NCBI GenBank assembly: GCA_016207285.1
Contig: JACQPW010000077.1
Coordinates: 1-15,785 of the forward strand
Source: Candidatus Kerfeldbacteria bacterium
GTDB taxonomy: Bacteria; Patescibacteriota; Patescibacteriia; UBA9570
Direction: 5' to 3'
DNA: 15,785 bases
Shown: piece by piece, positions 1-5,429 of the stretch
How the letters are laid out: each line of letters begins with the position of its first letter
Numbering within the stretch: the stretch's first letter is position 1
Notes under the pieces: generated by a model
Seen by the model: only the letters and a program-made list of their open reading frames with translations
Told to the model about the DNA's origin: nothing
Databases searched by the model: none
Made by a program: the position numbers and the translations under genes

Positions 1-719
1 CCTACAAACCACCGGGGGTTTGGACAAATGGTAAAATAATCAGCTTGTTCAGATGGGCGGATGACTCCAGGAAAATCTCCCCTATGTCCCAACATGTCAG
101 TAATGAGTTGCACGTGGGTGTGCGGTGCCCAGTGACCATTTTCCTGATCATTCCCTACCCAAGCAAATTGTTCACCTTGAGCAATCACTTGGCCTGGGTG
201 TTTACCGACTAACGAATCTGTGCGTAAATGCCCGTACAGACTATAAAATGTCAGTCCGCTGATTTCGTGTTGCAAAATAATCGTTGGACCATAATCTAAG
301 AATTGAGCGTTATTTTGCGCCGATAAAATGGTTGCAGGATATGGGGCATACAGAGGTGTACCAGGCTCTAACCATAAATCGTAGGCCAGATGTACGCTGC
401 GCGCTTCTTGATCGCCATGTTGAAATAATGGGCTTTGATAAATCGTTCGATTTTCTGCCCAGTTTCCCAAAGCATAACGAGCCTGATGCTGTTGCATCAT
501 CGTTTGGATATACTGCCAAAGTTGCTGCGGTTGTTGCATATCAATTGTAGCCAAAGCTGAATTCTGTTGAGTAAAATTCAACACATATGGCCGAGTATGA
601 CGATACGGTTCACCAAGTAAAGGCGTAAACTGATTTTGGTTAGCCGCCAAAGCCGCAGTGACAGCATAGGCATGTTCACGTTGCACACTAGTTAATTGTA
701 GTGGTGTATCTTGAAACAT
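1..719 (-). CDS. M23-family (LytM-like) metallopeptidase-domain protein, C-terminus beyond the window
   Basis: The first 239 residues are visible; the frame is still open at base 1. The ATG at 719 is preceded in frame by a TAA at 732-734, so the N-terminus is complete, and I see no signal peptide. The zinc-ligand pattern of M23 peptidases is intact: H110-x3-D114 (VHLAYDLW) and H200-T-H202 (APHTHVQL), with YGHL at 162-165 and GTPLYAP at 120-126. From memory, the whole run from about residue 80 (RYALGNW, LDYGPTIIL, GDFPGV, CPNP) resembles the M23 segment found inside large class III aminotransferase fusion proteins, rather than secreted cell-wall hydrolases. The aminotransferase could therefore follow off the left edge, while the N-terminal kinase-like domain of those fusions is absent. 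The peptidase fold is well supported; the fusion is inference. The substrate is unknown. Confidence 0.8.
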   Translation of the reverse strand, partial: MFQDTPLQLTSVQREHAYAVTAALAANQNQFTPLLGEPYRHTRPYVLNFTQQNSALATIDMQQPQQLWQYIQTMMQQHQARYALGNWAENRTIYQSPLFQHGDQEARSVHLAYDLWLEPGTPLYAPYPATILSAQNNAQFLDYGPTIILQHEISGLTFYSLYGHLRTDSLVGKHPGQVIAQGEQFAWVGNDQENGHWAPHTHVQLITDMLGHRGDFPGVIRPSEQADYFTICPNPRWFV

Positions 720-744
720 AGTGATACTGTTTTACTAATAATTT

Positions 745-783
745 GGGGGAGGACACGGTGGTTAATCGCGCCCTCCCTCCTCC
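745..783 (-). terminator. Weak hairpin / G-rich tract after the formyltransferase gene
   Basis: Bases 747-752 (GGGAGG) can pair with 772-777 (CCTCCC) around a 19-nt loop, or GGAGGA at 748-753 with TCCTCC at 778-783. On the minus strand the stem lies just after the formyltransferase stop and is followed by an A/T-rich run without a clear T-tract. It could be a weak terminator separating that gene from the M23 gene. The minus-strand text GGAGGAGGGAGGG (783-771) also fits a two-tier G-quadruplex pattern. Confidence 0.3.
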
Positions 784-800
784 AACTTAGTTGCTTCACG

Positions 801-1616
801 CTACCGAGTAACCAACTCGCGGTAGTGCAGCATCCCAGCGACGAACACCGGCAGCTTGGCCGTCTGGTAGTTCCGCCAACGCAGCCACTGCGGTTCATCG
901 TTGGGATAAACCGGCGTACCCACTCCATAGGCCACAGCCGGACCATCATCGATGATGTCATTCACCAGATGCAGCGTGGCGCCGGTCACCGTGGCCGGGT
1001 CATGCTGTGCCCGAGCGATGGCATCCGCCGTCGGCGTCGGCCCGCGGAAGCAGAACTCGTGCCCACGAACCGTCACGGCCGGATGGATGTTGAGCACCCG
1101 ACCAGCCAAACCATGCCGATCGATCAGGTGTTCGATCCGAGCCATGTAGTGATCGGACACGATGACATCAGCCTCGAGTGACCTGAACAGATCGTACACG
1201 GCTTGTTCGAATTCCAGCTTGAGCTGCATCCGTTCCGCGACCGCCATCTTGGGCTGATGACGAAAGTGCGACGGAATGTTCCAAGTAGGAATATCCAATT
1301 CCTGCGGCCAGAGCCAGGGGCGCTCCGAGGTCGGCAGCACCGGATAGTCCTTCAAGTTGAGCGGAAGATCGTCGACGATCACGCCTACCAGCTGATAGTA
1401 GCCGAACAGCTTCCCGCCCGGCTGGATCTCACGCCTAGTGCGCTCGATCACACCTTCCATGTAGCGCTGCCCAGCACCCGTTCCCACGACCAGTCCGTTA
1501 CGGTCACACTCGCCCGTGTCGCGAATGGACGTAAGGAAGAGGAGGCGGATGGGACGATGGTTGGGCAAATGAACGTTGCTGAGGTCAGGCGTGCAGAGAC
1601 TCACGGTGAATGACAT
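801..1616 (-). CDS. Formyltransferase-fold protein (PurN/Fmt-like N-terminal domain)
   Basis: A 271-residue protein whose C-terminal half carries the hallmark of folate-dependent formyltransferases: NIHP at 176-179, supplying the Asn and His of the catalytic triad, and IDDGP at 222-226, supplying the Asp (D223 by alignment with PurN). Between them is TGATLHLV (211-218), the usual strand before the Asp loop. Residues 23-35 (IRLLFLTSIRDTG) look like the first strand and loop of the fold. The segment at about 60-150 is longer than in typical PurN, which is near 210 residues, so the acceptor may not be GAR. It might instead be a nucleotide sugar or a natural-product amine; this cannot be decided here. 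The gene is distinctly GC-rich: I count 44 of 60 G+C at 1021-1080 against 28 of 60 at 2041-2100 in the next gene. I see no Shine-Dalgarno sequence before the ATG at 1616. Confidence 0.75.
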   Translation of the reverse strand: MSFTVSLCTPDLSNVHLPNHRPIRLLFLTSIRDTGECDRNGLVVGTGAGQRYMEGVIERTRREIQPGGKLFGYYQLVGVIVDDLPLNLKDYPVLPTSERPWLWPQELDIPTWNIPSHFRHQPKMAVAERMQLKLEFEQAVYDLFRSLEADVIVSDHYMARIEHLIDRHGLAGRVLNIHPAVTVRGHEFCFRGPTPTADAIARAQHDPATVTGATLHLVNDIIDDGPAVAYGVGTPVYPNDEPQWLRWRNYQTAKLPVFVAGMLHYRELVTR

Positions 1617-1639
1617 CGGACACCAGGTAGATGGGTTGT

Positions 1640-1726
1640 GAAGAACAAACAGGGCTCAATAGTGTTATCTACTAAGCCCTGCACAATACTTACAATCTCA
1701 ACACATACCTAGGTGCAATCTGGGCT
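1640..1726 (-). promoter_or_regulatory. Possible attenuator: terminator-like hairpin with an alternative pairing, in the formyltransferase leader
   Basis: On the minus strand, AGGGCT-type arms at 1675-1681 and 1650-1656 form a perfect 7-bp stem (CAGGGCT/AGCCCTG). It is extended by 4 more pairs (ACTA/TAGT, 1671-1674 with 1660-1663) across a 3-nt bulge, and is followed by TTTGTTCTTC at 1649-1640. This looks like an intrinsic terminator placed 24 nt before the start codon. The same GGGCT (1679-1675), with the adjacent GTGC (1684-1681), can pair instead with AGCCC and GCAC at 1726-1722 and 1716-1713. That pairing would exclude the terminator-like stem. The mutually exclusive arrangement is what attenuators and riboswitch platforms have; I recognise no known aptamer. 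Confidence 0.4.
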
Positions 1727-1783
1727 CTTCATCTTCTTATGCTTTAGTGTTTGTAGAAATAGGTACAGAGAGATCATATTGGT

Positions 1784-1815
1784 AATAAAAACAAAAAACT
1801 GCCCGTTCGGGGCAG
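1784..1815 (-). terminator. Strong intrinsic terminator, minus strand
   Basis: The minus strand reads CTGCCC CGAAC GGGCAG (1815-1799), a 6-bp GC-rich stem with a 5-nt loop. It is followed at once by TTTTTTGTTTTT (1798-1787). This is a textbook Rho-independent terminator. It lies inside what would be the leader of the formyltransferase gene, so it ends either a separate small RNA or a regulated leader transcript starting near 1906. Confidence 0.8.
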
Positions 1816-1906
1816 CTTGGAATTCTTCTTTACAAAGCAACTACCTCGAACGCATGGTTAGAGTTGCTTCTTCTTTAAGGTTAAAGTGAATGTAGAAATC
1901 ATAACT
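1786..1906 (-). ncRNA. Putative small RNA or terminated leader transcript of about 120 nt
   Basis: A consensus promoter (1913-1940) and an intrinsic terminator (1784-1815) bracket about 120 nt with no normal-sized gene. The predicted RNA contains an 8-bp stem, AAGCAACT (1869-1862) with AGTTGCTT (1842-1835), enclosing a 19-nt loop, and then the terminator hairpin. A 14-codon ORF (MISTFTLTLKKKQL, 1902-1858) starts about 4 nt after the predicted transcription start, and its last codons form the 5' arm of the first stem. This would fit a leader peptide. I recognise no known RNA family. Either an independent sRNA or an attenuated leader for the formyltransferase at 1616 would explain what is visible. 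Confidence 0.5.
1858..1902 (-). CDS. Candidate 14-residue leader peptide
   Basis: The short ORF MISTFTLTLKKKQL begins with ATG 10 nt after the -10 hexamer TATACT. That is the same distance seen for the large surface-protein gene at 13721. It ends in three Lys codons plus Gln-Leu, and its last codons sit in the 5' arm of an 8-bp hairpin that precedes an intrinsic terminator. The layout is compatible with translation-coupled control, but a chance ORF of this size is common. Confidence 0.25.
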   Translation of the reverse strand: MISTFTLTLKKKQL

Positions 1907-1912
1907 GACACC

Positions 1913-1940
1913 AGTATAAAGCAGCTAGTTATTTTGTCAA
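1913..1940 (-). promoter_or_regulatory. Consensus sigma70-type promoter, minus strand
   Basis: On the minus strand a perfect -35 TTGACA (1940-1935) is followed after 16 bp by TATACT (1918-1913). The transcription start is predicted near 1906. This is the best full promoter in the window, and it points away from the adenosyltransferase gene toward the small RNA/leader region. Confidence 0.7.
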
Positions 1941-1962
1941 GACAAGAGAGGGGTTTTGGGTG

Positions 1963-1968
1963 TATAGT
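1963..1968 (+). promoter_or_regulatory. -10 box of the adenosyltransferase gene, predicting a leaderless mRNA
   Basis: TATAGT ends 6 nt before the ATG at 1975, so transcription should start at or next to the start codon. No good -35 lies at 16-18 bp spacing, and no Shine-Dalgarno sequence is correctly placed (the only GA-rich run, 1945-1954, is about 20 nt upstream). This supports ATG 1975 over the GTG at 1960, which would begin before the -10 box. Confidence 0.5.
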
Positions 1969-1974
1969 ACAGCT

Positions 1975-2496
1975 ATGAAGATCTACACCAAAACCGGTGA
2001 TAAAGGCAGTTCAGGATTATTCGGCGGTGAACGAGTACCTAAACACCATCCCCGCTTAGAAGCCTATGGCACAGTCGATGAACTGAATAGTCAAATGGGT
2101 TTGCTGGCGGCGCACTGGCCAGCGGTGGCTGATGAAATCATGGATATCCAACGGATGTTGTTCACGATTGGTACTCATCTAGCATCTCCAGCCCAACCGG
2201 ATAGTAACTTAGAAGTAGCCATGATTCTACAACTCGAGGAATCGATTGATGTCATGACAGCGGAATTACCGCCACTGAAAAAATTTATTCTACCCGGCGG
2301 TCATCACGCCGCCTGCACTGCCCATATTGCCCGCACGATTTGCCGGCGCACAGAACGTCGGGTAGTTAGCCTAAGTAGTATCGAGCCGATTGATCCATTG
2401 GTCATTCAATATATTAATCGCCTATCGGATTGGCTGTTTACGCTGGCTCGCCATATCAATCTGAAGACCAATACTCCCGAGGTCATTTGGAATTAA
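1975..2496 (+). CDS. Cob(I)alamin adenosyltransferase, PduO/MMAB type
   Basis: The 173-residue product transfers the adenosyl group of ATP to reduced cobalamin, making adenosylcobalamin in the cytoplasm. Family motifs are all present: the ATP-binding TKTGDKG near the N-terminus (5-11), RLEAYGTVDELNS (27-39), FILPGG (104-109), and the helix HIARTICRRTER (117-128) with its conserved Arg residues. The length is normal for the minimal PduO domain. ATG 1975 is chosen because MKIYTKTGD is the usual family N-terminus and because of the -10 box just upstream. The kinase-like gene begins 1 nt after this stop, so the two should be co-transcribed. No cobalamin biosynthesis genes are visible, which points to salvage of imported corrinoid. 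QueG, a cobalamin enzyme, is encoded 3.6 kb downstream. Confidence 0.93.
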   Translation: MKIYTKTGDKGSSGLFGGERVPKHHPRLEAYGTVDELNSQMGLLAAHWPAVADEIMDIQRMLFTIGTHLASPAQPDSNLEVAMILQLEESIDVMTAELPPLKKFILPGGHHAACTAHIARTICRRTERRVVSLSSIEPIDPLVIQYINRLSDWLFTLARHINLKTNTPEVIWN

Positions 2497-2497
2497 T

Positions 2498-3481
2498 ATG
2501 CGCCCTCGCATCACGACTAAAACTCAACCCCAAACCCAGTTACTGCGGCAAGCTTCCTTAGTATTAGGCATCGATGCCGGTGCCACCAAAACCGCTGCCG
2601 CTATTGGCGATATGACTCGCCTATTATCCGTTGGTAAAAGTGGCCCTGGGAATCTCCATACCACCAAGCCCGATGATCTGATTAAACATCTCCAACAAGC
2701 CGTGACGGAAGCGCATAGTCGTACAGGCGCGTTTCGATCTGTCGTAGTGGGAATGGCCGGAGTCGACTCGCCCCATGATCAAATCAAAGCCGAACGCATT
2801 GTCAAAAAAGCCCTAGCCAAATGGTTACGGCCACATACCCGTTTAACTGTGGTCAATGATATTCATATTGTACGGCGCAGTGGCAGCGATGATCCTTATG
2901 GCATCGCCTTAATTGCCGGTACTGGTTCGCATTGCTTTGGCATGAATCAACACGGCGATATTGCCTATGCCGGTGGTTTAGAATACATCTTAGCCGATGA
3001 AGGCAGTGGTTATGAAATGGGTGTGAAGGTATTACGCGCCGCAGTCCGCAGCAGTGATGGCCGCATTAAACCAACTAAACTACAACAGGCCGTGTTGCGA
3101 CATTTTCACATCGCTTCAGTGCGGGCTTTAGAACCGATTGTCTATCATGGTCAAGGCTTGAATAAAACCAAAATCGCTAAGCTGGCCAAGTTGGTAGACG
3201 ACTTAGCTGCCAAAGGTGATTGGCGTGCCAAAGAAATTCTGACGGAATCGCTGAATGAATTAACCTTACACGTTGCCGCTATTGTGCAACGTTTACAGCT
3301 CACCAAAGTACCGTTTGATTTAGTCGTAGCTGGTGGACTATTTGATATCCAAGCCACCAAATTTTTGCAACAGTTTAAGCAGCGAATCAAGCGGGTGGCA
3401 CCTCACGCCACAGTCATTAAACCACAACACCCCCCAGTGTGGGGGGCGGTACGGTTGGCTCAAGACGAACTAGCTGCCTGA
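2498..3481 (+). CDS. BadF/BadG-type ATPase family sugar kinase (N-acetylglucosamine kinase-like)
   Basis: A 327-residue ASKHA-fold protein. It shows the phosphate-1 loop GIDAGATKT (24-32), GMAGVD (85-90), VVNDI (118-122, catalytic Asp region), the phosphate-2 motif IAGTGS (139-144), GGLEYILADEGSGYEMG (159-175), the adenosine motif VVAGGLF (276-282) and a C-terminal PPVWGAVRLA (312-321). This set matches the BadF/BadG/BcrA/BcrD group, whose soluble members phosphorylate N-acetylglucosamine or related amino sugars. I see no iron-sulfur Cys pair, so an activase role is less likely. About 20 polar residues (TKTQPQTQ) precede the fold. The start is 1 nt after the adenosyltransferase stop, implying translational coupling. 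A perfect 7-bp hairpin lies near the 3' end of the gene. The exact substrate is not determined. Confidence 0.85.
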   Translation: MRPRITTKTQPQTQLLRQASLVLGIDAGATKTAAAIGDMTRLLSVGKSGPGNLHTTKPDDLIKHLQQAVTEAHSRTGAFRSVVVGMAGVDSPHDQIKAERIVKKALAKWLRPHTRLTVVNDIHIVRRSGSDDPYGIALIAGTGSHCFGMNQHGDIAYAGGLEYILADEGSGYEMGVKVLRAAVRSSDGRIKPTKLQQAVLRHFHIASVRALEPIVYHGQGLNKTKIAKLAKLVDDLAAKGDWRAKEILTESLNELTLHVAAIVQRLQLTKVPFDLVVAGGLFDIQATKFLQQFKQRIKRVAPHATVIKPQHPPVWGAVRLAQDELAA

Positions 3482-3485
3482 ACTA

Positions 3486-3656
3486 CTAAGCTGAACACGT
3501 GTGCGCCTCACCTTCTTTGTACAGAGCGCCACAGTTGTCACATTCTATCATCGGTTCTAGCGGCATCCCTTTGCGTTCACAGCTCTCGGTTTGGCACATC
3601 CCTGGCTCGCTGGCTTGACCATGACAAGAACCAGTGCAGGCGTAAACTTTAGACAT
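3486..3656 (-). CDS. Small Cys-rich putative zinc-binding protein (56 aa)
   Basis: A short minus-strand gene of 57 codons including the stop. The product starts MSKVYACTGSCHG and continues with EPGMCQTESCERKG and a C-terminal CDNCGALY. Cys residues sit at 7, 11, 21, 26, 39, 42 and 54. Spacing C-x3-C-H then PGxCQ-x3-C is, from memory, typical of tiny metal-binding proteins in CPR genomes, and it resembles the heavy-metal-binding domain pattern of YHS/CopA-associated proteins. The CxxC at 39-42 is a second half-knuckle. It is divergent from the ferric reductase gene and its -10 region overlaps that gene's, so it may share metal control. Its 3' end is 4 bases from the kinase gene's stop on the opposite strand. 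The function is unknown; metal chaperone or storage is inference. Confidence 0.75.
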   Translation of the reverse strand: MSKVYACTGSCHGQASEPGMCQTESCERKGMPLEPMIECDNCGALYKEGEAHTCSA

Positions 3657-3678
3657 AGACGTCAAAGTTAATTATAAT
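3649..3678 (+). promoter_or_regulatory. Overlapping divergent promoters between the Cys-rich protein and the ferric reductase operon
   Basis: On the plus strand TATAAT (3673-3678) lies 18 bp after TTAGAC (3649-3654), giving a start near 3685 and a 5' UTR of about 15 nt. On the minus strand another perfect TATAAT (3676-3671) serves the small Cys-rich gene. The two -10 boxes overlap within an AT-rich, partly palindromic segment (TTAATTATAAT). One repressor bound here could block both genes. The Fur-family protein of the downstream operon is the obvious candidate, but I cannot identify a clear Fur box. Confidence 0.5.
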
Positions 3679-3699
3679 AGATACGAACAGTATACCATA

Positions 3700-4968
3700 A
3701 TGATCAAACGCTACCTATTACTCGCCGGCTACATCGCCCTAGTTTTATTCCCGGCTGGTTTTGTATTCCCAAGTGATACTGATCTCCGTTATCTCTTGGC
3801 TCGTATTTTTGCACTCAGCGGTGCCAGCTTGCTGTTGTTACAATTACCGCTAGCTGCCCGTTTTAAATGGTTAGAACGAGTCTACGGCTTAGATAAGCTG
3901 ATGCGTTTCCATTTATGGACTGGAATAATCGGATACTGTTTGATCACCCTCCATGGCACCATGATCCTAGTATACTACTGGCAATTTGGCTGGGATGTCG
4001 TCGTGGCGTTTATTACCCCCGGCTGGCGTTGGGAAACGCTTGGTCTAGTTTCATTTTTATTCATCACGATCATTATTCTGATTACTTTTATCCGACGGTA
4101 CTCACCCAAAGTACCCTATCATGTTTGGAAATGGATCCATCAGTTCATCTACCTGGGAGTGCTAGGCGGATTTTTCCATAGTTTATTTTTAGGTACACAA
4201 CTCACTGGCGGGCTATTACGCTGGTATTGGATTGGATTGGGATTGTTGGCGCTCTATGCATTTATCCATCGGCGCTGCATTGTCCCCTACAAGGCTAAGC
4301 CCTACCGCGTTAGCGATCACCAAGTGATTGCCAAGACAGTGCATCATGTTATATTAGAACCTACAGCTGGAGCCAAATTACAGCATCAACCTGGACAATT
4401 TATCTTTGTTCAGTTTCAATCACAAGGCATCACTAAAGAATGGCATCCTTTTACCGTATCGAGTGCTCCGAGTGCTCAGCAGCTCACCTTGAGTATGAAG
4501 ACCTCTGGAGATTGGACGCAAACCCTAGATCAACTGGCTATCGGTAGTCACGCAAAAATTGAAGGCCCATACGGTCGCTTTAGCTACGCGTCTATACCGC
4601 CAGATGATTTTGGTTATGTCTTTGTGGCTGGTGGTATTGGTATCACTCCGCTTCACTCGATGATCACCGAATTACTCGCTCAGTCCAGTGCCAAGCCGAT
4701 GACGTTACTCTATAGTGCTCGTTCTGTTGATGATATCGCCTTTAAAACTGAATTCGATGCTTTAGCTGCCAGCCACTCCAATTTTAAATTAGTGTATGTC
4801 ACTGGACGCATCGACCAAGCTTGCCTGCAAAAAGAAATCCCAGAGCAATTACGGCAACAGTATTTTATCTGCGGTCCTAAACCCATGATGAAAGCCATTG
4901 TCAAGTGTCTACACAACTTAGCAGTGCCGACTAAACAGATTCACTTCGAGGAATTCGCTTTAAACTAA
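3700..4968 (+). CDS. Ferric reductase / NOX-like membrane flavocytochrome
   Basis: A 422-residue protein. The N-terminal 190 residues contain about six hydrophobic segments (roughly 4-24, 32-51, 72-94, 113-131, 148-163, 173-190). His71 and His85 are 13 residues apart, and His147 and His160 are 12 apart. These are the H-x13-H and H-x12-H spacings of the bis-heme b site in NOX2/FRE proteins. The cytoplasmic half has the FAD-binding HPFTVSS (249-255), the NAD(P)-binding AGGIGITP (310-317) and CGPKPMM (391-397), and ends in a conserved-type EEF (417-419). It should pass electrons from NAD(P)H via FAD and two hemes across the membrane to ferric iron or oxygen. Its stop overlaps the start of the Fur-family gene (TAATG), pointing to a metal-responsive operon. 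The acceptor is inferred. Confidence 0.9.
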   Translation: MIKRYLLLAGYIALVLFPAGFVFPSDTDLRYLLARIFALSGASLLLLQLPLAARFKWLERVYGLDKLMRFHLWTGIIGYCLITLHGTMILVYYWQFGWDVVVAFITPGWRWETLGLVSFLFITIIILITFIRRYSPKVPYHVWKWIHQFIYLGVLGGFFHSLFLGTQLTGGLLRWYWIGLGLLALYAFIHRRCIVPYKAKPYRVSDHQVIAKTVHHVILEPTAGAKLQHQPGQFIFVQFQSQGITKEWHPFTVSSAPSAQQLTLSMKTSGDWTQTLDQLAIGSHAKIEGPYGRFSYASIPPDDFGYVFVAGGIGITPLHSMITELLAQSSAKPMTLLYSARSVDDIAFKTEFDALAASHSNFKLVYVTGRIDQACLQKEIPEQLRQQYFICGPKPMMKAIVKCLHNLAVPTKQIHFEEFALN

Positions 4969-5429
4969 TGTCACATCATCATCTGCCAGATTTGGTAGCG
5001 AAATTAAAACAGCATGGTGATCGCCTGACTACCAGTCGTTTACAATTATTAGAATACTTGTGTCAGCAGCAGCGCCCAGTCAGCGTTAAACAAATCGAAC
5101 GGGCTTTACCAAAAATTAATATTGTCACGCTCTACCGGATTTTAGAGCACTGGCAAAAAGATGGGATTGTGGAACGACTCACCCATGATCCAAAAGAGCA
5201 ATACTTTGAAATTGCTTCACCGTACCACCAGCATCATCACCACACGATCTGTCAGCACTGCGGAAAAGTAACAGATATTCAGTGTGAATTGAAGTTACCG
5301 TCATTCAAAAATTTTGTACCGAGCATGCATGTGGTAACCGTCTATGGTTGGTGCCGATCTTGCCTAAAATCACTTACTCACGACCTGCCAAAAGGTCAGC
5401 ACCAGATCCGCCGTAATCGCAACCAGTAA
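4968..5429 (+). CDS. Fur-family transcriptional regulator
   Basis: A 153-residue Fur/Zur/PerR-type repressor. The winged helix covers about residues 8-75, with LTTSRLQLLEYL (20-31) and the recognition helix NIVTLYRILEHW (51-62). The dimerisation and metal domain has a His cluster HQHHHHTIC (87-95 and Cys96) and two CxxC pairs, C96/C99 and C129/C132, that would hold the structural zinc. The start overlaps the reductase stop by one base, so translation is probably coupled. A regulator encoded with a flavocytochrome suggests iron or redox sensing; the metal cannot be told from sequence alone. The tail after residue 133 is basic (RRNRNQ). Its last 60 nt overlap the convergent DUF155 gene. No separate promoter was seen. 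Confidence 0.93.
   Translation: MSHHHLPDLVAKLKQHGDRLTTSRLQLLEYLCQQQRPVSVKQIERALPKINIVTLYRILEHWQKDGIVERLTHDPKEQYFEIASPYHQHHHHTICQHCGKVTDIQCELKLPSFKNFVPSMHVVTVYGWCRSCLKSLTHDLPKGQHQIRRNRNQ

Noticed and set aside
711..1613. Plus-strand open frames opposite the formyltransferase
   Set aside because: GC-rich genes leave long shadow frames. Only the minus-strand frame has formyltransferase motifs.
1843..1861. GTTCGA in the small-RNA loop resembling a tRNA T-loop
   Set aside because: The flanking bases do not pair as a T-arm, and no acceptor, D or anticodon arms are present.
5382..5397. GACCT/AGGTC hairpin between the Fur and DUF155 ends as a bidirectional terminator
   Set aside because: Only a 5-bp stem, inside both coding regions, with no T-tract on either side.
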